Source: Lachnospiraceae bacterium (lineage in GTDB: Bacteria > Bacillota > Clostridia > Lachnospirales > Lachnospiraceae). From it: DNA of 64,000 bases. The stretch's first letter is position 1; every line of letters starts with the position of its first letter. The DNA is taken from positions 395,216 through 459,215 of the forward strand of contig JAAUZD010000026.1 in the NCBI GenBank assembly GCA_014804785.1, in the 5' to 3' direction. Positions 19,925-30,600 of the stretch are shown here, in pieces. The translations under genes and the position numbers were made by a program. The notes under the pieces are model-generated. The model was given only the letters and a program-made list of their open reading frames with translations, was not told the DNA's origin and made no database searches.

Positions 19925-20896
19925 TCACTTTCTGTTTTGAAGTCTTTTTTTGAGCATCCGGATATCAGGTCCGGTGAATTTACATATGGTGTAATGATTG
20001 GTTATCCGGGAAAAAATCCGGTCCGAATATCGGTTCCGCAAATCCTCTAAGGAAAGATTCGTTGAAATGATAGTGGACTTTTTCCCAAGGTGACGCTGGT
20101 TTAGTAAGGAGAAGAATACAGAAACAGTAACGTTGCTGGTGTATTCCGTCCCCAGATCATCAATAATGAGCAAATCACAACCGTATAAATCTTCATGAAA
20201 ACTGAGAATGTCGTCTTTGTTCTTGTAGTCAAACATATTTCTGGATAAAGTTTCAAAGAGTCCGGCAGAACTAAAATAAATAACAGAATGACCGCTTTCT
20301 ATCAGTTCCTTGGCAATACAGCCGGATAGAAAAGATTTGCCCGTACCCACTGTACCATAAAAGAATAAATTTTGATAGTCTGAATTGAAAGTTTTTATAA
20401 AGTTTCTGCAGGCGTGAACAGAATTCTTAAACCGTTCAAGATCCTCGCCTTGATAATAATCATAAGTGAGAACATCAAAGTTTTCTTTTTCTAACATACT
20501 GCGGATGCCGGACTGCTCGTATAGCAGGTCTATGACGGCCTGCTTAAAGCAATGGCATTTGGTTCCCTCGATATATCCGGTATCTTTACAGTCGGGGCAG
20601 TCGTAAACAGGTTCAAGATAATTAAGAGAATAGCCGGCACTGATAAGAAGCTGCTCTTTCATATTGGAAAGATCACGAATGGATTTTTTTAAATCTTCCA
20701 GTGCATGTTCATCACCCTCCAGCAGTTTTTTGCCATGGGATACAGAGGTGGCGGCAATCGCCTCGGAAAGCTCACGGTATCCGGGTACATTTTGATATAC
20801 TTCTGCTGTGCGTTCCTCTACAAGGTGCCTGTTCCTTGTCTGTTTATCTTCGTATTCACGCATGATTGCTTCATACTGAGAGTTTGTTAATGCCAC
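19925..20896 (-). CDS. DnaC/DnaI-like replicative helicase loader ATPase
   Basis: CPDCKDTGY zinc-binding region; FYGTVGTGKSFLSGCIA Walker A; LLIIDDLGTE Walker B. Confidence 0.92.
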   Translation of the reverse strand: MALTNSQYEAIMREYEDKQTRNRHLVEERTAEVYQNVPGYRELSEAIAATSVSHGKKLLEGDEHALEDLKKSIRDLSNMKEQLLISAGYSLNYLEPVYDCPDCKDTGYIEGTKCHCFKQAVIDLLYEQSGIRSMLEKENFDVLTYDYYQGEDLERFKNSVHACRNFIKTFNSDYQNLFFYGTVGTGKSFLSGCIAKELIESGHSVIYFSSAGLFETLSRNMFDYKNKDDILSFHEDLYGCDLLIIDDLGTEYTSNVTVSVFFSLLNQRHLGKKSTIISTNLSLEDLRNRYSDRIFSRITNHYTICKFTGPDIRMLKKRLQNRK

Positions 20897-20920
20897 GGTT
20901 ATTCTCCTTATGTTTTAGTT

Positions 20921-21964
20921 CTAATTGCTTAAGATTTCCTTCTCAAGCGCATCAAAATCATAATCACTGTGCATAAACTGATTGAACTGCCCTGCACTGG
21001 TGTTTTGGGATTTTGATGGAAGGGACCTGCTCTTTGTGTAGGCTTCGTCCAGAGCTTTTATATCAGATTTATGATGTACCTGTTTCTGATACCAGCTGGT
21101 CAGGATACTATCTGCGTACTCAAAGCGATGCTTATCCGTTGCCATGACCGTGCGGCGGCAGGCTTCAAGGATGATATCTTTTGAAAAGCCGTAGGTCTTT
21201 ACCCATTTGATGGCAAAATCAGCCTCCGCTTTTGTGGGAGTACCGGATTTACCAAGAGCTTTCATAGTATCATAAACAGTCTTATCATATTTGACCGCAA
21301 ATTTGGCTGCCTGTTTTGGCGTAGTAATACCTTCCTCAGCCCAGCTGATGGCAACTTTTTCTATGTATCTGAAGTCTTTTTTTCCTTTATCTACGCAATA
21401 CTGAATCAGGTAATCGATTAAGTCTTCCGAAAATTTAAGCTTGTCTGTGAAGAAAAGGATGGTCCTTATTTCAGAAGGGCTTAAAGGCTTTCCGATATAC
21501 TGCTCCGCTACAAAAAGGATTTGGGATGTTTCCTCATTGTTCTTGAATTCCTTTAATTCATCTACGCTGTAAGCAGGTTTGGAGAATTCGGTTTTCTCCA
21601 AAGGAGCTTCCGGCTTGGAAGGAAGCGGGACGACAGGGGCAAGTGATACCGCATCATTGCCGGGGCGTCTGGAAATATCCATAAGCTGGATTCCGGAAAG
21701 ATTTTTGGTATTGTCATATTCCAGGACAAGGAGGTGATTTTTTTCCCAGTACCGGAGGGCCCTGACCACATCTTTTTCTGTATGATTAAATTGATCTGCT
21801 ATGTCAGAGACACTGGTAGTGTGTCCGGCGCTCATAACGCGGAGCAGATACAAGTATATTTTGAGTTGGGCATCGTTGGCATCTCTCATATATTCATCGA
21901 TGAACAGATTGGGCACAACGGTCACATCAGAACAGTTTTCCTGATAAATTTTAAAGCGACTCAT
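20921..21964 (-). CDS. DnaD domain protein
   Basis: Repeated DnaD/DnaB2 domains (LSPSEIRTILFFTDKLKFSEDLIDYLIQYCVDKGKKDFRYIEKVAISWAEEGI; YGFSKDIILEACRRTVMATDKHRFEYADSILTSWYQK); start at MSRFKIYQEN. Confidence 0.9.
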   Translation of the reverse strand: MSRFKIYQENCSDVTVVPNLFIDEYMRDANDAQLKIYLYLLRVMSAGHTTSVSDIADQFNHTEKDVVRALRYWEKNHLLVLEYDNTKNLSGIQLMDISRRPGNDAVSLAPVVPLPSKPEAPLEKTEFSKPAYSVDELKEFKNNEETSQILFVAEQYIGKPLSPSEIRTILFFTDKLKFSEDLIDYLIQYCVDKGKKDFRYIEKVAISWAEEGITTPKQAAKFAVKYDKTVYDTMKALGKSGTPTKAEADFAIKWVKTYGFSKDIILEACRRTVMATDKHRFEYADSILTSWYQKQVHHKSDIKALDEAYTKSRSLPSKSQNTSAGQFNQFMHSDYDFDALEKEILSN

Positions 21965-22089
21965 GGGATCATCACCTGACCTTATATTATTTACACGAAT
22001 GAAAGCAAATTGAATTATAGCACAAGCATTTTGAAATTGAAATAGGAAAAAAATATAAAAGTTCAGTATTTTCAAGGGGTTACGGATTT

Positions 22090-22247
22090 TGTGGAAAGTG
22101 TGGACAATGTGGATATAAGAAAAAATATCGCATGTGCATGTCCTTAAAAGTGTGTAAAATATCGGAAAAAATAAAATTAAAATTAAAAAAATATCCACAT
22201 ATTTGACATGCATTTTCGGCATCCAAATATGTGGATAATGTGGATAA
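22090..22247. promoter_or_regulatory. DnaA-box cluster upstream of dnaD
   Basis: TGTGGAAAG-TGTGGACAA-TGTGGATAT (22090-22116), ATATCCACA (22191-22199), TGTGGATAA-TGTGGATAA (22230-22247); TGTGGATAA is the reverse complement of TTATCCACA. Confidence 0.7.
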
Positions 22248-23627
22248 TCAGCGCTTTAATAAATCTTCTCCAATATTTACAACGTCTCCGGCTCCCATAG
22301 TTATCAACAAATCTCCGGGAGAACAATTTTCTGAAAGAAAATTTTCAATCTCTGCAAAAGAAGGAAAATAGTAACAGCTTTTTCCCAAAGCTTCAATTTC
22401 CTTCTGAAGCGTTTTTGAACTGATTCCAAGGTCATCTGTCTCGCGAGCAGGATATATATCAGAAAGAATCACATGGTCAGCAAAGGTCAGCGCCCTTGCG
22501 AATTCTTTCATAAAGGTCTTGGTGCGGGTAAAGGTATGAGGCTGGAACACGCACCAAAGGGTTTTGTGCGGATAATTTAATGCCGCATTTAAAGTTGCAG
22601 TAATTTCTGTGGGATGATGTGCATAATCATCTATTATAACAGTTCCGTTCATGGTGCCCTTGTATTCAAAACGCCGGTCGGTGCCATGGAAATTGGACAA
22701 AGCTTTTTTGATTGTAGCGTAATCGATGGAAAGCAGGTCGGCAAGAGCGATGGCTGCCATGGCATTGTAAATATTATGTTGCCCCGGGACATCAAGGGAA
22801 ATCGTTTCTTTTGAACCGTCTTTTCTTATTAAAATGAAACTTGCGCATCCGGTTTCGTTGTAACGGATATCTTCCGGATGATAATCATAAGAATCCGTAC
22901 CGCCATAGGTGATAATGCGGCAGTCGAGATCATGCAGAATGGTATCTATTTCAGGGATTTCACCGTTAATGATTAAAGTACCGTCCTTGGGAAGAAGAGC
23001 GGCAAATTGATGGAAGGAATGACGGATCTGATTGATATCTTTAAAAAAGTCCAGATGATCTGCTTCCACGTTAAGAATAATACCTATTTTGGGGAAAAAG
23101 CTTAAAAAGCTATTGGTATACTCGCAGGCTTCCGTAACAAAGCATTTGCCGTGGCCAATGCGGATATTACCGTCGATTGTCTTAAGGATGCCGCCAATGG
23201 AAAGGGTAGGATCGACTCCTGCCTCCAAAAGGATTTCTGAGACCATGGAAGTGGTAGTGGTCTTTCCGTGAGTACCGCTGATTGCAATCGGAATCTCATA
23301 ATTTTTCATCAGCTGTCCTAAAAGCTGTGCCCTGCTCAAAGAAGGGATTTGCAGTTTCTGCATGGCGACATATTCCGGATTGTCGGGATGAATGGCGCTG
23401 GTATATACTACTAAATCAATGTCGCTGCTTAGATTTTCTGCTTTTTGTCCATAATAGATAGTGGCGCCTTTTCTGGAAAGAAGTTCTGTCAAAGAAGATG
23501 CCTTGGCATCGGAGCCGGAAACTGTGAAGCCCTTATCTATCAAAATCTCGGCAAGACCGCTCATACTGATGCCTCCGATTCCGATAAAATGTATGTGAAT
23601 AGGGTGATTAAAGTCTAAGTGATACAT
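22248..23627 (-). CDS. murC: UDP-N-acetylmuramate--L-alanine ligase
   Basis: HFIGIGGISMSGLAEIL, AISGTHGKTTTTSM, DDYAHHPTEITATL. Confidence 0.96.
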   Translation of the reverse strand: MYHLDFNHPIHIHFIGIGGISMSGLAEILIDKGFTVSGSDAKASSLTELLSRKGATIYYGQKAENLSSDIDLVVYTSAIHPDNPEYVAMQKLQIPSLSRAQLLGQLMKNYEIPIAISGTHGKTTTTSMVSEILLEAGVDPTLSIGGILKTIDGNIRIGHGKCFVTEACEYTNSFLSFFPKIGIILNVEADHLDFFKDINQIRHSFHQFAALLPKDGTLIINGEIPEIDTILHDLDCRIITYGGTDSYDYHPEDIRYNETGCASFILIRKDGSKETISLDVPGQHNIYNAMAAIALADLLSIDYATIKKALSNFHGTDRRFEYKGTMNGTVIIDDYAHHPTEITATLNAALNYPHKTLWCVFQPHTFTRTKTFMKEFARALTFADHVILSDIYPARETDDLGISSKTLQKEIEALGKSCYYFPSFAEIENFLSENCSPGDLLITMGAGDVVNIGEDLLKR

Positions 23628-23928
23628 GTAAAACCCTCCGTCTATACAATATTTTAACCTAATTATATATAATTACACAAAAAAAGCCAATGGCATTTTT
23701 GACAAAATATGCGATAGTAGTGGATTTGATATACAAAATATTGTAAAAAAAATAGAGAATGCTGTTACTTTGTATGTAAAAAATTGACATAAAAATCGCA
23801 GACTCTTGGAATAAATTTGTAAAAAATATTCACTTTTACCGCAACCTATGATATACTATTCATAAATTCCACGATTGCTACTTAGTATCAAAAATGTAGT
23901 AAAAAAATTACTTGTAAGAGGTGATGAC

Positions 23929-25200
23929 ATGATTAAAAAAGAGATGATTGCCATGTTATTAGCAGGTGGTCAGGGAAGCAGGCTGGGCGTGCTTACATCT
24001 AAGGTGGCCAAGCCGGCGGTATCTTTTGGGGGGAAATACCGTATTATTGACTTCCCATTAAGCAACTGTATTAATTCTGGTGTGGATACAGTTGGAGTTC
24101 TGACGCAATACCAGCCCTTACGATTGAATACCCATATAGGAATTGGTATTCCATGGGATCTGGATAGGAATATAGGCGGCGTAACAGTCCTCCCGCCCTA
24201 TGAGAAGAGTACAAACAGCGAATGGTATACCGGTACCGCAAATGCAATTTATCAGAATTTAGATTACATGGACAGCTTCAATCCGGAATACGTTCTGATA
24301 CTTTCCGGAGATCACATATATAAGATGGATTACGAAGTCATGCTGGATTTTCATAAGGAAAAGGGGGCAGATGTAACGATTGCAGTTATGCCGGTTCCTA
24401 TGGAAGAGGCAAAACGGTTTGGAATCATGATTACAGATGAAAACAGAAAAATCACGGATTTCGAGGAAAAACCGGCAAATCCCAGAAGCAATCTGGCATC
24501 CATGGGAATTTACATCTTTAATTGGAAAACCTTGAAGGAAGCGCTGCTTGCCAATGCAGAACAGCCAGGATTGGATTTCGGCAAACATGTCATTCCTTAT
24601 TGTCATGGTAAGGGTGATCCTCTTTACGCATATGAATTTAATGGCTATTGGAAAGATGTGGGAACCTTGAATTCTTATTGGGAAGCAAATATGGAGCTGA
24701 TCGACCTGGTTCCGGAATTCAATTTATATGAAGAATATTGGAAAATATACACAAAGAGCGAGAGCCTTCCTCCGCAATACATCGCCAACGATTCCGTGGT
24801 GGAGAGAAGTATAGTAGGAGAAGGAACAGATATTTACGGCAAGGTCTATAACTCAGTTATCGGCTGCGGCGTTACAATAGGGAAAAATACCATCATCCGG
24901 GATTCCATCATTATGAATAACACTGTGATTGGAGATGGGTGCGAACTTTATAAGGCAATCGTGGCAGAGGGCGCAGAGATTAAAGATGGTGTCAGGTTAG
25001 GTTATGGTGAAGAAGTTCCCAATGAGACAGATCCTCATATTTATAATAACGGTATTGTTACAATAGGAGAAAAGAGCGTAATACCGGCTGGAATTACGGT
25101 AGGCAAGAACTCCTGCATATTCGGAATTACTTCAAAAGAAGATTACCCGGATAATAGTCTTGGAAGTGGAAAAACATTAATTAAGGCGGGTGAGGAATAG
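23929..25200 (+). CDS. glgC: Glucose-1-phosphate adenylyltransferase, catalytic subunit
   Basis: [44 protein letters not shown]; LbH C-terminus. Confidence 0.95.
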   Translation: MIKKEMIAMLLAGGQGSRLGVLTSKVAKPAVSFGGKYRIIDFPLSNCINSGVDTVGVLTQYQPLRLNTHIGIGIPWDLDRNIGGVTVLPPYEKSTNSEWYTGTANAIYQNLDYMDSFNPEYVLILSGDHIYKMDYEVMLDFHKEKGADVTIAVMPVPMEEAKRFGIMITDENRKITDFEEKPANPRSNLASMGIYIFNWKTLKEALLANAEQPGLDFGKHVIPYCHGKGDPLYAYEFNGYWKDVGTLNSYWEANMELIDLVPEFNLYEEYWKIYTKSESLPPQYIANDSVVERSIVGEGTDIYGKVYNSVIGCGVTIGKNTIIRDSIIMNNTVIGDGCELYKAIVAEGAEIKDGVRLGYGEEVPNETDPHIYNNGIVTIGEKSVIPAGITVGKNSCIFGITSKEDYPDNSLGSGKTLIKAGEE

Positions 25201-26318
25201 TGAGAGCAATTGGTATAGTATTAGCAGGCGGAAACAGTTATAGGATGAGAGAACTCTCACAGAAGAGAGCGGTGTGCGCCATGCCTATCGCAGGCAGTTA
25301 TAGGAGCATTGATTTTGCGCTGAGCAATATGACAAACTCCCATATTCAGAAGGTTGCTGTATTTACCCAGTATAACGCAAGAAGTCTGAATGAACATTTA
25401 AATTCATCTAAATGGTGGGACTTTGGACGCAAGCAGGGCGGTTTATATGTATTTACACCGGCGACTACGGCTGAGAGTAACTTCTGGTACAGGGGAACAG
25501 CGGATGCAATTGCACAGAATTTATCATTCTTAAAGACCAGTCATGAACCATATGTGGTGATTGCGTCCGGCGACTGTGTATACAAGCTGGATTACAATAA
25601 AGTACTTGAATATCATATAGCAAAGAAAGCAGACATTACAGTGGTATGCAAAGACATGCCTTCCAACGTAAATGTTGACAGATTCGGTACGATTAAGATG
25701 AACGAAGAAAGTCGTATTGAAGAGTTTGAAGAAAAACCGGTGGTGGCTAAATCCAACACGGTTTCCTGTGGTATCTATGTAGTCAGAAGACGTCAGCTCA
25801 TAGAGATGATTGAGAAATGCGCGGAAGAAGACCGATATGACTTTGTAAAGGATATTTTAATTCGGTATAAAAACATGAAGAGAATCTACGGATATAAGAT
25901 TCAGGACTACTGGAGAAATATTGCAACTGTGGATGATTATTTCAGTACCAATATGGACTTCCTGAAGCCTGAAATAAGAGATTATTTCTTTAAGCAGTAT
26001 CCGGATATTTATTCAAAGGTGGATGATTTGCCGCCTGCCAAATACAACGTGGGTTCGCAGGTCAGAAACAGTCTTATTTCCAGTGGATGTATCATCAATG
26101 GTACAGTAGAAGATTCTGTAATCTTTAAGCAGGCATACATTGGAAATAACTGTTACATTAAGAATTCCATTATTTTAAATGATGTTTATATCGGCGATAA
26201 CACACATATTGAGAATTGCATTGTGGAAAGCCGTGATACAATCAGAGCCAATTCCTACCATACAGGTAATGATGGTATTAAGATTGTGCTGGAACGGAAC
26301 GACAGATACGTTATGTAG
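25200..26318 (+). CDS. glgD: GlgD: glucose-1-phosphate adenylyltransferase-like subunit
   Basis: GIVLAGGNSYRMRELSQKRAVCAMPIAGSYRSIDFALSNMTNSHI; follows glgC. Confidence 0.94.
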   Translation: MRAIGIVLAGGNSYRMRELSQKRAVCAMPIAGSYRSIDFALSNMTNSHIQKVAVFTQYNARSLNEHLNSSKWWDFGRKQGGLYVFTPATTAESNFWYRGTADAIAQNLSFLKTSHEPYVVIASGDCVYKLDYNKVLEYHIAKKADITVVCKDMPSNVNVDRFGTIKMNEESRIEEFEEKPVVAKSNTVSCGIYVVRRRQLIEMIEKCAEEDRYDFVKDILIRYKNMKRIYGYKIQDYWRNIATVDDYFSTNMDFLKPEIRDYFFKQYPDIYSKVDDLPPAKYNVGSQVRNSLISSGCIINGTVEDSVIFKQAYIGNNCYIKNSIILNDVYIGDNTHIENCIVESRDTIRANSYHTGNDGIKIVLERNDRYVM

Positions 26319-26420
26319 TGCACTCAAACATGAGCAACATGTTTCGCATTCGACGGGAGGCCAAACGTTAATCATAGGTGGGGTTCAGATATTAAATGAC
26401 TGACTAAGGGGGACAAGAAA

Positions 26421-26693
26421 ATGCAAATTACAGATGTAAGAGTGAGAAAGATTACAAAAGAGGGCAAGATGCGCGCCATTGTTTCTATTACCATCGACGA
26501 GGAGTTTGTGATCCATGATATCAAGGTAATAGAAGGCGATAAAGGATTGTTTATAGCAATGCCCAGTAAAAAGACCACGGATGGTGAATACAGGGATATC
26601 GCCCATCCCATTAATTCTGCTACGAGGGAAAAGATACAGGCGATTATTGTGGAACGGTATCAGAAAGCGCTGTTAGAACCGGATGAGGAATAG
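26421..26693 (+). CDS. spoVG: Septation/sporulation regulator SpoVG
   Basis: [52 protein letters not shown]. Confidence 0.97.
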   Translation: MQITDVRVRKITKEGKMRAIVSITIDEEFVIHDIKVIEGDKGLFIAMPSKKTTDGEYRDIAHPINSATREKIQAIIVERYQKALLEPDEE

Positions 26694-26703
26694 GAAAGAC
26701 GAG

Positions 26704-26733
26704 AAGGGGGTCATCGGAAGATGATCCCTTTTT
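26704..26733 (+). terminator. Rho-independent terminator after spoVG
   Basis: aagggggtcatcggaagatgatcccttttt. Confidence 0.85.
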
Positions 26734-26798
26734 ATGTCCAAAAGATACCCCCGCAGGACGCCGGCAAACATTTTGCCTGATTATTTAAAATACAATGT

Positions 26799-26833
26799 CT
26801 AGGGAAACGCTGATTAAAGCACTTTCCTATAAG
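26799..26833. repeat. MITE-like intergenic element, short copy
   Basis: ctagggaaacgctgattaaagcactttcctataag; same left terminus as 10793 and 18673. Confidence 0.6.
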
Positions 26834-27002
26834 ATTCCATACGGATAGAAAATTTGATTGTTAGAGCAAACCTATTTACTTAAAAGAAAAAGATATGCTA
26901 TTATGGCAGAGTAGCATTTTAGAGTAAAGCATTCATCATGCGTACCACATACCACACCCCTCCTTTCACATTTCACCTCAAAAAACAAGAAAGGACTAAG
27001 CC

Positions 27003-27578
27003 ATGTTCATTATAGCAGGACTCGGAAACCCAACAAAAGAATATGATAATACAAGACACAACATCGGCTTTGCCGCAATCGATGCCTTGGCGGACAAGTA
27101 CAATATCTCCGTCATGGATGTCCGAAACAAAGCCCTGACTGGAAAAGGTATCATAAATGGGCAGAAAGTGATTCTGGTAAAGCCTCTCACCTTTATGAAC
27201 CTAAGCGGTGAAAGTATCCGTCCTCTGGCGGATTACTATAAAATTGATGTGGAAACACAGCTGCTCGTGATTTCTGATGATATCACCCTGCCGCCGGGAC
27301 AGATACGGGTGAGAAAAAAAGGAAGCGCCGGTGGGCATAACGGGCTTAAAAATATTATCAAGAATTTGGGCAGTGAAGGTTTTCAGCGGATTCGTATAGG
27401 AGTCGGTGAAAAACCGAAAGGATATGATCTGGCAGATTATGTGCTGGGGCATTTTTCCAAAGAGGAAAAGCCGCTTATGGAAGAAGGCGTGCAGAAAGCA
27501 GTAAAAGCGGCAGAAATCATGCTGACAGGTGACACGAATCAGGCAATGAATGAATTTAACCGCAAGGTCTCAATGTGA
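27003..27578 (+). CDS. pth: Peptidyl-tRNA hydrolase
   Basis: FIIAGLGNPTKEYDNTRHNIGF; VKPLTFMNLSG; KGSAGGHNGLKNI. Confidence 0.97.
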   Translation: MFIIAGLGNPTKEYDNTRHNIGFAAIDALADKYNISVMDVRNKALTGKGIINGQKVILVKPLTFMNLSGESIRPLADYYKIDVETQLLVISDDITLPPGQIRVRKKGSAGGHNGLKNIIKNLGSEGFQRIRIGVGEKPKGYDLADYVLGHFSKEEKPLMEEGVQKAVKAAEIMLTGDTNQAMNEFNRKVSM

Positions 27579-27600
27579 GAGTTGAAAGGAAAAGGTATAC

Positions 27601-30600
27601 ATGAGAGCATTAACAGCGCCTTTAGAGGAACTGGGAGAATTCCTTGAGATAAAGGAGAAACTGGAAAAGGGTATGGTTTCGGCAGCACTGACCGGCTGTG
27701 TGGAATCCCAGAAACTTCATATGATATATGGTATTGGCGATGGGTTTAAACATAAGCTTATCGTTACTTTCAGCGACCTCAAAGTGAAGGAGCTGGTGGA
27801 GGACTATCGCCTTTATGACAGAAATGTGACATCGTATCCTGCCAAGGATTTAATTTTTTATCAGGCGGACATCCATGGAAATCAGTTGGTGACAGAGCGC
27901 ATTAAGTGCCTTAGGCGTATGCTTGAGGGAAAGCCGGTTACAGTGGTCACTACCTTCAGCAGTCTGATGGCACCTCAGATTCCCCTTTCTGCTTGGAAGG
28001 AGCATCTTCTTACCATTGATGGAAAAAGTCAGTTGGATGAAAGAAAATTAGCGGAACGTCTGATAGAAATGGGATATGAAAAGAATTATCAGGTGGAAGC
28101 GCCGGGGCAGTTCAGTATCCGGGGCGGCATTGTGGACATTTTTGATTTGACGGAAGAAAATCCCTATCGTATTGAATTGTGGGGAGACGAAATTGAATCT
28201 ATCCGCAGCTTTGATGTACTGAGCCAGCGTTCCATCGAAAAGCTTTCCTGCATTACGATCTATCCTGCCGGCGAAATGCTGCTTTCCCCTGAACGACTGA
28301 AAAAGGGTATGGATAAGATTGAAAAGGAAGGAAAATCTTTCAGTGAAAAACTGAGGAAAGAGTTTCATACGGAAGAGGCGCACAGGGTGGAAACTCAGAT
28401 TAAGGAAATGAAGGAACAGGTCTATGAATTTCAGAATCTGGTTAATCTGGATTCCTATGTGCATTATTTTTATGAGGATACGGTTTCTTTTCTGGAGTTA
28501 TTCGACAAAAACACTACCTGCGTTTTTGTGGATGAACCTGCAAGGGTTAGGGAACATGCAGATGCAGTGGAGTTAGAGTTTAGAGAAAGCATGATGCACC
28601 GTGTGGAAAAAGGCTATATTCTTCCAGGGCAGATGAAACTTTTATATTCAGTGGAAGAAACGGCGGCGAAGATGCAGCAGGGGAGAATCGTGACCTTGGC
28701 GTCGCTGGAACTGAAAAATACGCTGTTTAAAGTTGACAAAAAGGCAGATATTTCCGTTAAGAGCATTTCTTCCTATAACAATAGTTTTGAAGCGCTGGTG
28801 CAGGATTTAAAGCGCTATAAAAAGAATGGATATAAGATGCTGCTCTTATCCGGTTCCAGAACCAGGGCGGCGAGGCTTGCACAGGATCTGCGGGATGAAG
28901 GGCTGACCGCCTTTTACACCGAGGATCCGGACAGGGAAGTGCAGCCTGGGGAAATCATGACATTTTATGGCAGAGTGATGAAGGGATTTGAATATCCGCT
29001 GCTTAAGTTTGTGATTATCTCGGAAAGTGATATTTTTGGCGCTGATAAAAAGAAAAAGAAAAAAAAGAAAACCTATGAGGGACGCAAAATCAATGACTTT
29101 AATGAATTGAAAGTGGGAGATTATGTGGTTCATGAGAACCATGGGCTTGGCATTTATAAAGGCATTGAGAAGGTGGAAATAGAAAAGGTCGTAAAGGATT
29201 ATATCAAGATTGAATACCGGGACGGCGGCAATCTGTATGTGCTGGCAACAGGTCTGGATGTAATACAGAAGTACGCGTCGGCTGACGCAAAACGTCCTAA
29301 ACTGAATAAGCTTGGAACCCAGGAGTGGAACCGCACGAAGAGTAAAGTGAAGGAAGCTGCTGGAGAGGTGGCAAGAGATCTGGTGGAATTGTATGCGGCG
29401 CGTCAGCAGAAAAACGGATTTCAATATGGGAAAGATACGGTCTGGCAGAAAGAGTTTGAGGAGATGTTTCCCTTTGAGGAGACGGAAGATCAGATTGCAG
29501 CAATTATGGCGACCAAAAAAGACATGGAAAGCAGTAAGATAATGGATCGCCTGATCTGCGGGGATGTGGGCTACGGTAAGACGGAAATTGCCATCCGTGC
29601 CGCATTTAAAGCAGTTCAGGAGGGGAAGCAGGTGGTTTATCTGGTTCCCACTACCATTCTGGCGCAGCAGCACTACAATACCTTTGTCCAGCGAATGAAA
29701 GATTTCCCGGTGCGCGTGGATATGCTGTCCCGGTTCAGGACAAATGCGGAGCAGAAAAAGACGGTGGAGGACCTGAAAAAGGGATTTGTGGATATTGTAA
29801 TCGGCACTCACAGAGTCTTATCTGCGGATGTGATCTATAAGGATCTGGGGCTTCTGATTATTGATGAGGAACAGCGATTTGGTGTTTCCCATAAAGAGAA
29901 GATTAAAAAGATGAAGGAAAATATAGATGTGCTGACGTTGACGGCAACGCCCATCCCCAGAACGCTTCACATGAGTCTTGTGGGGATCCGGGACATGAGT
30001 GTGCTGGAGGAAGCGCCGGGTGACAGAATGCCGATTCAGACTTATGTACTGGAGTATAATGAAGAGATGGTCAGGGAAGCGATTGTGCGCGAACTGTCCA
30101 GAAATGGTCAGGTGTACTATGTTTACAACAGAGTGAACAACATTGCAGATGTGGCAGCCACGATTCAGAGCCTGGTGCCGGAGGCAGTCGTTGCATTTGC
30201 TCATGGGCAGATGCAGGAGCGTGAACTGGAACGCATTATGTATGAATTTATCAATGGGGAGATCGATGTACTGGTTTCCACGACGATTATTGAGACGGGA
30301 CTTGATATTTCCAATGTAAATACGATGATCATCCATGATTCTGATAATATGGGTCTTTCCCAGTTGTATCAGCTGCGGGGGAGAGTGGGCAGAAGCAATC
30401 GGACTGCCTATGCCTTCCTGATGTACAAGCGGGATAAAATGTTAAAGGAAGTGGCGGAAAAGAGACTTGCTGCCATCAAAGAATTTACCGACTTGGGGAG
30501 CGGATTTAAGATTGCCATGCGCGATCTGGAAATCCGCGGCGCTGGGAATCTGCTGGGAGCAAAGCAACATGGACATATGCAGGCGGTTGGATATGATCTG

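Noticed and set aside
22090-22247. Possible chromosomal oriC
   Set aside because: DnaA boxes are present, but there is no dnaA/dnaN/rpmH nearby and no sustained switch in coding-strand bias. A regulatory or titration cluster is more likely.
28846-29811. 321-aa minus-strand ORF
   Set aside because: Antisense to the conserved mfd helicase region; no RBS or domain signal.
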